Assembly (NCBI GenBank): GCA_963931925.1
Contig: OZ007573.1
Span: forward strand, 34,805,749 to 34,869,748
Direction: 5' to 3'
DNA: 64,000 nt
Source: Onchidella celtica
Taxonomy: Eukaryota; Mollusca; Gastropoda; Systellommatophora; Onchidiidae
Notes under the pieces: model-generated
What the model was told of the DNA's origin: nothing
Databases searched by the model: none
Seen by the model: only the letters and a program-made list of their open reading frames with translations
Part shown: one piece after another, positions 12,526-22,880 of the stretch
Layout: each line of letters begins with the position of its first letter
How positions within the stretch are numbered: position 1 is the stretch's first letter
Translations under genes and position numbers: made by a program

Positions 12526-12878
12526 ATTAACACAGAGGTCTTTTTCTAAATTTATGACTCATTGAATTCATTCACCATTGAATCTCATGCAGCTAGAACT
12601 AGACTAGATTCTAGTCTACCATTATATTCATGATAACTGCGGGAAGTTAATAATAATTAGACCTAGATATATATAAAATCTATATATATATGTGATTTTA
12701 ATCGTAAACTGTAAACAAAAACTACTATTACTAGATCTAGAGTCTAGATCTATCTATGTAGATGTAGGTCATGATGCTACTACTGGCGACTGCTAGCTAG
12801 ATGTATCTATAGCGGCATATTGCAAAATATGCCCGATTCATTATAGATTCGTTAGTTTAAAATATTAAAGTTACTTAC

Positions 12879-12982
12879 CTCGATACCAATTCTGCCTTTT
12901 TCCCACTTATTTTGATGCATCTTTGCCTGCATTCTTTTTTTAGCTGGGTGAGCGTCTTAGAACCGTAGTCGGACATAGCCAT
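12879..12982 (-). CDS. SAP-domain first exon of the YqaJ-type gene
   Basis: Reading leftwards from the ATG at 12980-12982 the exon gives MAMSDYGSKTL followed by TQLKKECRQRCIKISGKK and AELVSR, then AG|GTAAGT. The L-x-x-L-K-x-x-C ... S-G-K-K-x-E-L-V-x-R pattern is that of a SAP DNA-binding motif (two short helices). The exon is 104 nt long and ends in phase 2. It begins about 43 bp inside the right terminal repeat, which supports it as the 5' end of the gene. It is too short to stand out as an ORF. Confidence 0.75.
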
Positions 12983-13024
12983 TTTCAACGAAATCTATCA
13001 ACCGGGAGCGAAGTCTACAACACG

Positions 13025-13039
13025 GAACCCCTCTTTTGC
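13025..13039 (-). repeat. Right terminal inverted repeat of the ISL2EU-type element
   Basis: GAACCCCTCTTTTGC is the exact reverse complement of 5629-5643. It lies about 43 bp upstream of the SAP-exon start codon on the minus strand, mirroring the left end. Confidence 0.85.
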
Positions 13040-13040
13040 T

Positions 13041-15781
13041 ACAAACACCGATATTATATTAGTACGACGCACTGACGGTAACGAACGCCTATTGTGTTCG
13101 GTGAAGGCCGCGAATGTCATCCTTCACCGCAACGCAGTCGCAATCTTTACGATTTCCTGCAAATTTTTTCGCATTTTATTTTTTGCTTGTTCATCAAGTT
13201 CAAAGACCGAAATTGAGCTAAACATTATTTCTAATACAGCTACAGCACATTACAGTGTTCCCCCTGCTTGACAATACATTTAGACTCGCCGAACATGTGC
13301 ACTAGAGTGAAAGTGCTGTCTTGGGTGGGGTAAATGCAGACTCTACAAAGGAACTATCGAGGTCAGTGGTAAATCTCCATTTTAAAAAATCATCCTTATT
13401 TTTTCAATTGGTGTAATTCAAATTTGATAAAAATGTCATTTGCACGACTCAAATAATATGAAGAGTTGAGTATTTACATTTTCAGGACTATACATATGCC
13501 TTCCTATGCCAGATTAATAAAGATCAGTGAACAACTTTGAAAGCTTCAAATTAAAGTTAAACTCACACTTATTCCAGGAAAATTTTGATATATAGTTTGA
13601 GTTCAGCCTTGCCTTTGTAGAAATAGAAAGATATAATGTGTGTGAATGAGACGGAGATGAACGCAATGCTTTTAAGCATGTTCTGTGAGTGTACCTAACT
13701 ACTGTATGGCATTAGTAACATCTTTAAAAGGGAATGACTGCTGTGTGTGTAAAGTGTAAGTTTATGTACAAGTTTGTTTTGTAAAGCACGTAGGGCCCAC
13801 GGAGTAGGGAGTTGGCGCTATATAAATAATAAAATATGTATTTTTATTAATTCATGAACGCAATTTTTTGTGCAATTTTTCTTGTTTTTTTGCATGCAAT
13901 TTTTGCCATTCAGAATACAATTTTTGTATTTTCAAAATGCAATTTTCCGCGGGGTCAGTCGTGTGTACGGAAACGGCAAAAAGGGAACGTCCAAAACCCA
14001 CCAAGTAGTGGTAAAGAAAGAATGTCTTCATTCATGTGTACGGAAAACGCCGTTGCCCTACACATAGAACACTCTTTTTTTTTTTTTTTTACTATCAGAT
14101 GGATTTTTGACGTTTCAGTTGTCGTTGCTGTACACATGAAAACGCAGCTTTAGAGAATGACATGAACTCTCTATGACAATATGGTCCTATATTAACTGAT
14201 ATATTAATATAAAGGATTTTGCGTACCGGTAAAATTTGCGGCAGTGAGTGCAGAGTTTGTTTGATGAGTACTAAACACAACTTGCTTGAAAACGTGTGGT
14301 GTGCCAAAACGATGTTTCAAATAAATTGAAGGAGATTTGATATAATTATTTTAGGAGCTGAAGACGTGGGTCGAGCGGTTTAACGACATCTTGCAAAGCT
14401 TGAAGGTGTCATAAACCACACAAAGAGGTTTCTATTCAAAAGAAAAAGTCCGGCTTTAAGATAGAAAACGGGGGAGGGGTGGGGGAGTAGGTCACTGCTC
14501 ATTTACTTTCACACTACGTTTTTGTTTGCATTGACTTTTAAATGAATGTGTATTATGTAACATACTTTACATTCAATATTATTTTGTTTGACACATCTTT
14601 CCATTGTGGCTTTATTGTGCCGCCCCCCCCCCCCCACACACACACCACAAACTTTTCTAGCCCCACCCACCAACAATTTATTCAAGTCCGATTCCACAAA
14701 TTTGACACCGCTGAAGACACACAATCCCAGGTCCATGAAATTGAGGGCTGGAAATAGAGTTGAACGCCAATGAAAACTACAAGTTGCGCAAAACCTGGGA
14801 CAAGCAAAATGCACTCGATTTCGTAGATCATTCACAATACACAATAATTGCATTATCATTCACAATACACAGTATGCATTTTTTTTTTCATGCCCAAGGT
14901 AATACCCCCACCACCTCCCCCCCCCCCCCCCCAACCTCCCACACCGATCGGGCCTTTTTTTTTTAATCAGGGGAGATACTCTCCTGCCCTTTAGGATCAC
15001 GGGTATATATATGTTATATAAGCCAAGTCTGCAATGCAGATGTTATGAAATCAATACTGACTTCAAGAGAACAGTCAGATTTCATTCCCCAGATAACCCG
15101 GACGTTTTCCCTATAAAAAGCAGTTGACATACAACGCATGAACATAATATGTTTATTTATGATAGATACCGATCAAGTAAATGTGATCCCCCATTCGTAC
15201 AAATAGGCATATTTCACAGGGACTTTGAAGTATTCTTACCTTTCTCATGTTGAACAGCAGTCGGTGGCATTCCTAAAGATTAATCAAAAAACTCTTCATC
15301 TCTTTGAATTGAGAGAGACAGAGAGAGAGAGAGATAGACAGACAGACAGACAGACAGAGAGAGAGAGAGCGGCTGGATCCCGATGAGACTTGGAACTGCA
15401 AAGCCGAAAGATAGCAAAGAAAAATAAACGTGGTTTTTACCAACTTACAAAAATGTTACAAGCATGTAAATATTCCTGTTTAACTTAAATTTTGATATAT
15501 ATGAGACATAGAAAGTGAACATAGTGTCTTTTATGAGTATTGGTAACTGTTTAATTCAATGCCGTATAACAAATACCACTGTGATGGCGTGTGGTCTTAA
15601 AAAAAAAAAAAAGACTCTTTGAGCCTCGTCTCCAAATTAATCACAATGGAAAGGTTTTGTGATCCAACTGTGAACAACTCTCCAAAATATCTATGCAGCC
15701 ATTTCGTCAAGAAAAAAGTTATTGTGGCCGGGAAATGAAGCAGAAACTTAACTTTTTTGCCCTTTCACTTTACTTTTCGTA
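13041..15781. other. Non-coding flank with a LINE tail relic and simple repeats
   Basis: At 13773-13838 the string TAAAGCACGTAGGGCCC followed by GGCGCTATATAAATAAT resembles the L2/CR1-like 3' tail also seen near 31.75 and 33.3 kb. C-rich homopolymer/(CA)n runs lie at about 14622-14645 and 14907-14945. A (GA)n/(GACA)n array lies at 15308-15370. ORFs over 90 codons at 13854-14153 and 14509-14859 cover low-complexity sequence and have no motif. Confidence 0.5.
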
Positions 15782-15786
15782 AAGTT
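15782..15786 (+). repeat. Target-site duplication AAGTT, left of the solo LTR
   Basis: It is identical to 16660-16664 on the other side of the LTR. Confidence 0.7.
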
Positions 15787-16659
15787 TGTCACAAATCCCA
15801 GACTGGGAGATGTAATAAGTATGACAGGACAACAATCACGAACAAACAAGTTTAACACTTAACAGAACAACCCATCAGACTCACACATTTATTAAACATA
15901 ATTATACATATAATAGCGCAATTACATACATTGTATTATTGAAATGAACTGCCGTACAACGGCCTCACGCTCACACACACTCTCCCTCGGATCCACAATC
16001 CGGTAGTTACTCCTAAAGGCACTTCGGCCTCAGCCTCTCCCCTCAGGGTCTTAATAGCCCATTAATAAGTTACTGGCACCGCAGTCTCTCAATATCCCCT
16101 TCCTATTGTCATACACCTTAGCACTCCCCTAGCACCTCAGCAGGGCAATAACACATTATTATTTCCATAGCCATCAACATGGCAACAACATAATATCAGT
16201 TCACTAGCCTATCAACATGGCAACAATATAGTATCTCATTCACTCTCATATCTACGTCCCTGTCCGTGGCCTGACTGCCACGACTTTATGTGCCTCTACT
16301 GTCCGGCACTGACAGCCTCACTTCTGGCCTATGTGTGGCCTCCGGCCCTATGCTGGCCTATCTCCTGTGCTCATCGAGGTGGCTCTGCGGCCCGTCCCCG
16401 ACACCAGTCGTAACTGGAAAGACTCTCACTAGTCTTCTCGACTGCTTCCCCTTTATGTCCGCCCGATGGGCTTTTATTCACAGGTCCGATCCCTAGGACC
16501 TTCTAACTTGCAGTGATAGTTATACAGCGCTTTCGCCTCCTTCAGACCCCGCCCCCCCACTCACAACAGCACGCTTAACTTGCTGTCTACTGTGAGCCTT
16601 TCTTACTCTACACCCGCTCTGTAGCAGTCCCCTTAATTGCACTCACTCCACTTGTGACA
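15787..16659 (-). mobile_element. Solo LTR (873 bp) of an LTR retrotransposon, fossil
   Basis: The ends are TGTCACAA (15787-15794) and TTGTGACA (16652-16659), a perfect 8-bp inverted terminal match of the TG...CA type. The direct repeat AAGTT flanks it on both sides (15782-15786 and 16660-16664). Orientation is inferred as minus because AATAAA on that strand lies roughly 100 bp before the 15787 end. No internal region, primer-binding site or second LTR is adjacent, so it is a solo LTR left by recombination. The 5-bp duplication fits Ty3/Gypsy or BEL types; the family cannot be fixed. Confidence 0.75.
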
Positions 16660-16664
16660 AAGTT
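16660..16664 (+). repeat. Target-site duplication AAGTT, right of the solo LTR
   Basis: It is identical to 15782-15786. Confidence 0.7.
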
Positions 16665-17655
16665 CACCTTGCGAACAAAGCCAATTTGCGTATAGCCTAA
16701 GGCTATTGTTACTAGTACGTACGCCCCACTAGTATATTGCGTTAGGAGCGCGTATGTATACGTACTTGTCCCTAACCCCGTCCTTATCCTCAACGCTAAA
16801 TGGTATCGATTCCCCAACCCTGTCCCCTTATCCTTTAAACCAAAAAAACAGGAGGAAAACAAAAAGAAAATCTGAAAGAATAATTAATTAAGGCTGTTGT
16901 TAGGATCATTTCGGGAGGTCGAGCTCTCTAGCTCTGGAGCACAAATGGCTTTAAAATACGTTCCCCTAGCGCAAAAAAAAATAAAAAATGGATGACGTAC
17001 GTACTTAAACAATATTCATGGCCTAAAATAATTTTTAAAAAAACAAAACACCTGCACTACATACTAAGAATTATTTGCTGATATTTATTCTCCTTCCCCG
17101 CAGACAACCTTCTCAGTGACAGGACATACGCGCATTGTTACTAGTTTTCTTGATAAACAACTAATCATTCTGTTTTGTGTGTACATGTGGTACACCGCAG
17201 ATCGTTGTCCACATAAACAGTGTTATATCGCATGTCAAACAAATGCTTGTACGTAGAGCATGTTTACACGATCTATCACCAATCAGTTGATACGGGCTTG
17301 AAAGGTAAAAATGGTGCTTCATATCAGCTGAGGGAGCCGAAAGATAGCCGGCTCTATGTTATTTATACCTAAAAAAAATACGAAATAATAGCAGCTCTAA
17401 ATATTCCGATGGCAAAAGGGCACATCACTGTCTTTGGGAGACACGAAAGAAAGTACTTTAGAAAACAGCCGTATAGGTAGAATGCACATATCCACCATCT
17501 TGTCTGTGCGGACCCACGCTTCATTATGGCGATGGTGGCATTGATTTGGTTCGTTAGCTGATTTGCACCGTGAGCACTTCAGGCATCTCGACCCGATCGG
17601 CGGCGAGTTTTAAAAAAGTTCACTACTGTAAACAATGACACGTGTGTATACGCAC
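16665..17655. other. Non-coding; likely intron or downstream part of the THAP gene
   Basis: If the THAP exon at 17656-17785 is spliced, this stretch lies in its first intron, together with the solo LTR further left. No second THAP exon with the expected C-x-x-H pair on the minus strand was found. A second CCATCTTG (YY1-like) string occurs at about 17493-17500. Confidence 0.4.
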
Positions 17656-17785
17656 ATGGGAGACGTTCGGTCAGTTCTTTCACTTCCTTTCCCTTGTTTG
17701 CACGGATGGTGGGGAATCTGACCAGCTTGGGCCCATCCTTTCCACCCCTGTCATAACAGTCAACTGCAATGCAACCAGCAGGCAT
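17656..17785 (-). CDS. First coding exon of a host THAP-domain protein (partial)
   Basis: From the ATG at 17785 (minus strand) the translation is MPAGCIAVDCYDRGGKDG, then PKLVRFPTIRANKGKEV and KELTERLP. This is the N-terminal half of a THAP zinc finger: C5 and C10 (the first two ligands of C2CH), the R-F-P turn, and a basic stretch after it. The second half with C-x-x-H is not in this frame, so a splice site must follow; GTGCGT at 17655-17650 is a possible donor, and the exact exon end is uncertain. The promoter upstream carries several clean transcription-factor sites, unlike a transposon copy. THAP proteins are sequence-specific DNA-binding regulators or domesticated transposases; which one this is cannot be seen. 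A solo THAP exon of a DNA transposon is the alternative. Confidence 0.65.
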
Positions 17786-17786
17786 T

Positions 17787-17840
17787 TTAACCGCTTAGAC
17801 ACATCTCGAAGTTACACTCATCAGTTGGTCCACCGGCCAT
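17787..17840 (-). CDS. Upstream ORF, 17 codons, in the THAP-gene leader
   Basis: The ATG at 17838-17840 sits in CAAGATGGCCGG and opens MAGGPTDECNFEMCLSG followed by TAA at 17787-17789. The uORF ends one base before the THAP start codon, so re-initiation or leaky scanning would be needed to translate the THAP frame. The start context resembles the TISU/YY1 element known from short-leader housekeeping genes. This is an observation from sequence; expression is not shown. Confidence 0.45.
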   Translation of the reverse strand: MAGGPTDECNFEMCLSG

Positions 17841-17895
17841 CTTGTTTGGCGGAAGTACAAAACAAAAACACTCTGTGACGTCATGCGCATTCTAT
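17830..17895 (-). promoter_or_regulatory. Compact TATA-less promoter of the THAP gene
   Basis: Within 60 bp upstream of the THAP start there are a perfect CRE palindrome TGACGTCA (17876-17883), an overlapping NRF1-like ATGCGCATTC (17883-17892), an ETS-type GCGGAAGT (17849-17856) and a YY1-type GGCCATCTTG (17835-17844). On the minus strand the YY1 site reads CAAGATGGCC, the usual position over a transcription or translation start. The cluster is typical of broadly expressed genes. The site identities come from known consensus sequences; use is inferred. Confidence 0.6.
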
Positions 17896-18950
17896 AGACG
17901 AATGTTTACAAGAAAACCACACATTAAAAAAAAAATGGCTAAACTCCCTGCTTCATTTAGTGGAATTGGTAAACAAATTTTAATTTCATTTACTGAAATT
18001 TGAAACGTTAATCGAATTTAGGTAGATTAACTTCTCCAAGATTTTCATTATATATATCATTATTAATATTATTTTTAATTGTTATTCCTAGTGTGCAGTT
18101 TATTTTCGCTTCCATGTACCGGTACTGTTTCTGTTCTTTTCTATTTTAATTAATATTCAGCGACATCCTCCTTGGCCCAATACTGATCGAGTAAATTCCG
18201 GTGAATTCGCGGGCATTAGTCTGCTTTTGTCTTCTGTATTGTCACAATAGAGTGGTCCTCTCGATCTCTAATTCTTGATGTTAATGAAATAAACAGTTTA
18301 GTTTCAAAACAAGTGAAGATCTTTGGGCCACGTGTGTTTGATTTACTGTGCTGTAATAGTGTGATGTTTCCACTTTCTCTCACTAACTTTCTTCTGACAC
18401 CAGCCGTGATGGGCACGGCACAAACACACTAAATAATCGACTATCTCTCTTCTATAAGTTATACAAACGATATCTGTATTGCTTATATATATACAATAAT
18501 TATTAATTCATTCAATAATAATAGGAACATAGGTCATACAATTTCATGTGAATTTCGATGGAATGAAGTTGATGCAAATCAGTACATGATAATTAAAAGG
18601 CTTCGTATTATTCAATTTCTAGCACATTTTATAAAACACACGGGTACATTCAGCTTAAGGAAACCTCTCCTTTAGGGGTGTATGGCGCTATCTGGGCACT
18701 GGTTCTTCCTCTCTACTCTGGCTTGACTGCGTAGTTAGATCAACAGGTATCGGCAGGTACCAATAGGTCGGGAAACCAAGAAGCCACGATGTCGTTAATC
18801 AAAGTACAAGAAGTTGAGAAGCCAAGAAGGTGTTGTTCTTCCTCCTCTGTAGAAAAACAATCGCAACTTCCTAATCTACGGTTGGAAGGCATGACTTCCA
18901 TACTTACTCCATGACGGATATTCACCATTAATACTTTTAACCGCTGACAC
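17896..18950. other. Non-coding AT-rich sequence upstream of the THAP promoter
   Basis: It contains only short frames (up to 66 codons) without motifs. AT-rich repeats such as ATATATATACAATAAT occur near 18486. No gene is seen. Confidence 0.45.
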
Positions 18951-19716
18951 TGTTATAAGTCAGGCTGCAGCTCCCATACTCCATAGGCTCCCATATAGGC
19001 AATAGAATAAACGATCAATACAGTTTTAATGATATTTACACGTTCCCCACGAAGAATAACGCTCTCTCTAACAGACCCCATCCTATAAGGTTTCGTAACA
19101 TAATTATATGTAACGGCGTTTCCGTGACTCTCTCAGAGGCAGTAGTTATACCAAAGTAAACCCACTAGATTTAGGTTCTACAATTATGAACATTAAGTAA
19201 AATACACATGCATCGTACAATTAACTTACCACTCAGCAACAGCTCCAATGCCGACAAGATACCAAAGATACCACGCTGTGACAAAGGATGTTTGCGGGTT
19301 CCCTGACCCTCCCCACTCACAAGACTAGTACAAAGTTACAGTTGCAGTTGTGGTCTCCTCTTCGGCACGAAGCTGGTGAGTGCTCTCAGCGGTCTGAAGT
19401 TGGAAGGAGCGTTCGGGGATTTATACCCAGTCGGGTAGCGTCCCAAGACGCTCACCGAGTGTACATTAGTTATCCTAATAGCCACCCCCGTCGACTCCAC
19501 GTCAAATACTATTGAAGCATCTCTACCCCCCAAGCAATTCCCAGGTGATCTGATCGTCAAGTACGGCGGTCAAGTAAACACTACCCTTTCCGGGTGTCAA
19601 AACGCTTTCCGTTGCATCGGCTACTTTCCCCCTCTGGCCTACAATAACTCTGTCTCCCCCGCCGTTAACTATCTTCCCACGCTAATTATACCTTGCCGGT
19701 CTGTCACCCTGTTACA
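18951..19716 (-). mobile_element. Possible LTR-like fragment (about 766 bp), fossil
   Basis: On the minus strand it starts TGTAACAGGGTGACAGACC and ends CTTATAACA, the TG...CA form of an LTR, and contains GGGTATAAATCCC near 19425 as a TATA-like promoter. No matching 5-bp duplication is seen, and there is no adjacent internal region, so the call is weak. Its sequence differs from the solo LTR at 15787-16659. Confidence 0.35.
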
Positions 19717-19774
19717 AATAGTACTGTACTATAAAAGCAGTACTCTAATAGGATCTGCTTATTCAACGTCGGTA

Positions 19775-19900
19775 GGATCAGCCACGAGAGAAGCTGCGGG
19801 AGAAAGGATGCCAGAACTGGATGAGGAACCAACGGAGGAAGAACTGATTCGGGCAATCGACGATCTCCAGGGAGGAAAGTCTCCCCCGGAAAAGACCAAA
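19775..19900 (+). mobile_element. LINE reverse-transcriptase fragment
   Basis: The plus-strand frame through 19781-19895 reads ...ELDEEPTEEELIRAIDDL followed by QGGKSPPEK. The pattern P-T-x-E-E-x-x-x-A-I-x-x-L-x-G-G-K-S-P is the conserved block just ahead of the reverse-transcriptase core in many LINE proteins, here with SPPEK where SPGxDG is usual. Coding similarity ends soon after, so only about 40 residues survive. Confidence 0.6.
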
Positions 19901-22224
19901 TACCAGATAAATTTTATTGCTGACATTAACCTATCTTCAACTCTAAGCACGGATTATTTTACTGTTCATTTTTTCCAGAAGAGATGAGATAACAAGGCAT
20001 GTTGCTCGATATGCAAATATATTTCACTCCCTTTTTACCTGAACCTCGCTCAACACATAAAACATTCATTAAATTGGATTGCACTTTTCCACGGTTCTTT
20101 CTGGTTGAACTCTGATGGAAATATAATGTATGCTAAGCATGCACTAATGTGAACAAAAAAAATTCTGAAGTATTTCTGTCATGGTTATGGCTCTCCCCGG
20201 CAGCTCATGCGGGCCACCGTGACATGGAGGGACACAAAAAAATGATTTGATAACTTTTATGTAAGAGCCTTGTACGCCATGCAACAGCAATTGTGTGGAA
20301 TTACAACCGAAAAAGAAAAAATTTGTAGCCGCAATTGCGTTAGATCAAACTCTCAGAGTCTGCCCTCCACTCACAGGCAAAACTCATTCGCTACTTTCAG
20401 CAAGAAATTTGCCACTCGTGAGTATTTTGGACACATGACCCAAATAACCACTCTACCTAATAAAACAGGCGACCTTCGTGACTCTCTGCCGACAGCTTCT
20501 GACGTACTTTAAGAAACGCAGGTTCACGCAACCCACTGCAAAACTACATGTTTTTGTGCCCTCAGTTTTCCTGGCCCTCAAATGCCCCGTGTGCACTCAC
20601 AGCAATCTCTTCTTTCAGAGGACCATCAGTTCGTGGTTCAGAGCTTCTCCAACAGTCTGCAACATGCAGAAATGTTTATGTATCTAACAACCTCCTGCAA
20701 AGTTTACCAACATTAAAGACATGCTAAGCTTTGATTACACGATGTGAATTTACCTTTCTGATGTTGATACAGTCCTTGAGCGCTTACCTGAGCATCTGTC
20801 GCTGAGATGACATTTTATTTTTATTTTCAGATTATTATGTTTTCCCTGCTTCTCAGCATTGAAAGAGTGGAATGAGTTACATAATGTCAATCAATCACTT
20901 TTCCAAATGTAATGAGAAAACATACGGTTGGGCCGCTGAATGGCAATTTTTCTGCCTTGTATTGGGAAAAGACACGGTAGATACCGAACACATTTTGCAT
21001 TGCACCCGGCTTTATTTTTGTTTGTTTGTGTGTGAAATGACTAGTTTAGATGACCAGGAAAACTATTTTTCATACAAAAGTATAACCCAGATGGAAGAAT
21101 AGAGCATATTATTATTTCACATAATAAACTGATATTAAACATTAAACTTTGATTCAGGTTAGGGTGGACGCTATTCCTTGAAACGATAATTTTCAAGTCG
21201 ATTCATGAGAGGACATGCCAACAAAGCCTTCGGCTCTCGTGATGTAACCAGATTCTTAAATTTCGGCAAGAATATGTAGTTTCAGAAACATCGCGAACAA
21301 GATCAAAGTTAAATGCTTCATGATATGCATCACTGCTCCGTCAAAGCAGAGCCGCCATCTCCTGGTCTCGAACGTAGACCTACTGAAATAACTGTACTAC
21401 ATCTGTGGTCTGGAAGTAACAAGAGAAGAGATGGCGTACACGTTGGTGTCCTCAAAAAGACTCACCAAGCCCAATAAATATAATGCTACCAATCTATTCT
21501 AAAATAAAAAAAAAGAAATTAAAATTAAAATCTGATGACTATTTCCTCCATACGGCCAAAATGTTTGGGTCTTTTCTTAGGGGGGGGGGGGGGGGGTAGG
21601 ATGATAACTAAGTTTGGTTAAAGGGCCACAACAACCTTTCGTTAGCGGCTTGGCCACAGTGAAATTTTGAGAAATTGGTCATAAGTTGATGACAAAATTC
21701 CCATTGCTTGTATTTTACCATGCAATATTTCCATTGATATCATTCTTTTGAATGCAGAAGAAAAGTATAAACAATGCCGAGTGTGAACACCCCAAGACAC
21801 GATCTTCTTGATAGTGATACAGTGCCTGAATCGTATGAAACTGGCGGCTGCACCCCACAACCTCTGACTTAACAGCAGAAACTGCACCAATTTTGACCAT
21901 TAAATGTCAAAGGAACCTGGGGTCCTTTGATGTTAAAAGGCGTGCAGCACAGTGCGTGAACCAGTGAACTAGCAAACTACACATGTATGTTAATAAGATT
22001 GCCAGGAGGTTACTAGTAGGCCTACTTGTTTTATCAATGGGCGCCATGCGGGCACCAAAACAATGGGCAAGCCAAAAGTGAGCACTTGAGGTACCAACCT
22101 GGTGCGCGTTAACCTTTGACATTATTTTCCACAAGTGAGCTTCAGAATCTTTGAGCGCATACTTTTGAATGAAGAACGTTCAGAGGATTCAGATCAAAGT
22201 GGCATCTTCGTCTGTGACTAGAGA
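19901..22224. other. Non-coding sequence
   Basis: Short frames only. A poly(G) run of about 17 bases lies at 21580-21597. Nothing with defined ends was identified. Confidence 0.45.
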
Positions 22225-22340
22225 AGTGTTTCTCAAGGTGGGGTGCACGCCCCCGGGGTGGCAATATTTTTTGGGGTCTTTGAACTTGATGAACAAGCAA
22301 ATAATAAATTTTTTGGGGGGCGTGGGACTTCAGAATTCGG
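22225..22340 (+). mobile_element. hAT-like terminus, fragment
   Basis: AGTGTTTCTCAAGGTGGGG at 22225-22243 resembles the CAGTGTTTCTCAA termini of Charlie-type hAT elements, followed by a G/C-rich subterminal region. No partner inverted end was found in the next 500 bp, so this is at best a fragment. Confidence 0.3.
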
Positions 22341-22749
22341 GATATGGATATACAATGTATGTTTCTTTGGTCCAGTCATAGTGGGACGTATTTCTTTTAT
22401 AAATTGAAATAGTGACCCGAGAATGACAACGTTCTTTCAACCTTAAATATAAGTGTCACTTGGAACCATATGTTCGGCTCACGAAACATTCAGATCTGTT
22501 ACAATGTGAAACTTCGTCTCAACCGTGGAGGTGTCATCACCAGTGAATCAGTTTAGCCTGATGAAGTGCCCTACTGATCTAAAGCTAACGTAGTTTGTTT
22601 AAGTGTCATTCCTATTAAATTTGATTTCTTATTAATATTGATTGTAAAGTTTTCCTGTTGCTTGTTTGTGCCGTGGGACTCTGTGAAGTACGGCGCTTTG
22701 TTAGGGGAGCCTTTAACTTTGTGCTAGGCCCTGCTCCACCCCTACTGTT

Positions 22750-22880
22750 TCTGTGTGCGTGTGTGTGCGCCTGTCTGTCTGTCTATCTATCCTTCTCTCT
22801 CTCTCTCCGTCTCCTCTCTCCCTCTGTTTTCTCTCTGTGTGTCTCTATCTCTCCCTGTATGTGTGTGAGAGAGAGATTCT
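22750..22880 (+). repeat. (TG)n / (TCTG)n / (CT)n microsatellite
   Basis: Mixed simple repeat; two overlapping Cys/Ser/Leu-rich frames here are translations of the array. Confidence 0.8.

Larger units (their letters stand above)
9598..12982 (-). pseudogene. SAP-SWIM-YqaJ nuclease-like protein of the ISL2EU-type element (frameshifted)
   Basis: Four exons can be traced on the minus strand. Exon 1 (12982-12879) encodes a SAP motif and ends at a GTAAGT donor. Exon 2 (about 12090-11293) holds the central region and a SWIM zinc finger, CEC-x9-CKH, and ends at AAG|GTAAGT. Exon 3 (10918-10802, acceptor CCACACAG) starts the YqaJ fold with W-L-A-E-R-R-I-R-L-T-A-S-Q-F-G. Exon 4 (10089-9598, acceptor TTTTGACAG) carries GASPDGLI, VEVKCPY and FQIQGQM, the catalytic D, E-x-K and Q of lambda-exonuclease-type YqaJ nucleases, then a stop at 9598-9600. 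Exons 2-3-4 join in phase 0. The frame changes within exon 2 near 11755, in a GGGAAAA run just before the SWIM motif, so this copy is broken. The 5' edge of exon 2 is unresolved; the phase-compatible acceptor would put a TGA a few codons in. The protein is known from this superfamily, but its exact role in transposition is not established. Confidence 0.82.
5628..13040. mobile_element. ISL2EU-type DNA transposon, two convergent genes, near-complete but inactivated
   Basis: A perfect 15-bp inverted repeat lies at 5629-5643 and 13025-13039 (16 bp if the flanking A/T pair is counted). Between these ends are two genes transcribed towards each other, each starting within about 60 bp of an end: a THAP plus DDE_Tnp_4 transposase (plus strand) and a SAP-SWIM-YqaJ protein (minus strand). 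A DDE transposase paired with a YqaJ nuclease is the known hallmark of the eukaryotic ISL2EU superfamily; the superfamily name is my assignment from that layout. No convincing 2-bp target duplication is seen at the ends (GA against TA if the element begins at the G). The copy has few lesions: one in-frame stop in the transposase and at least one frameshift in the nuclease gene. It also contains a LINE 3' end (about 8150-8530) and a MITE (12307-12525), so it is older than those insertions. Confidence 0.88.

Noticed and set aside
15640-15740. Plus-strand LCSHF-like string suggesting the second half of a THAP finger
   Set aside because: It lies on the strand opposite to the THAP exon at 17.7 kb and its surroundings look like a dispersed repeat.
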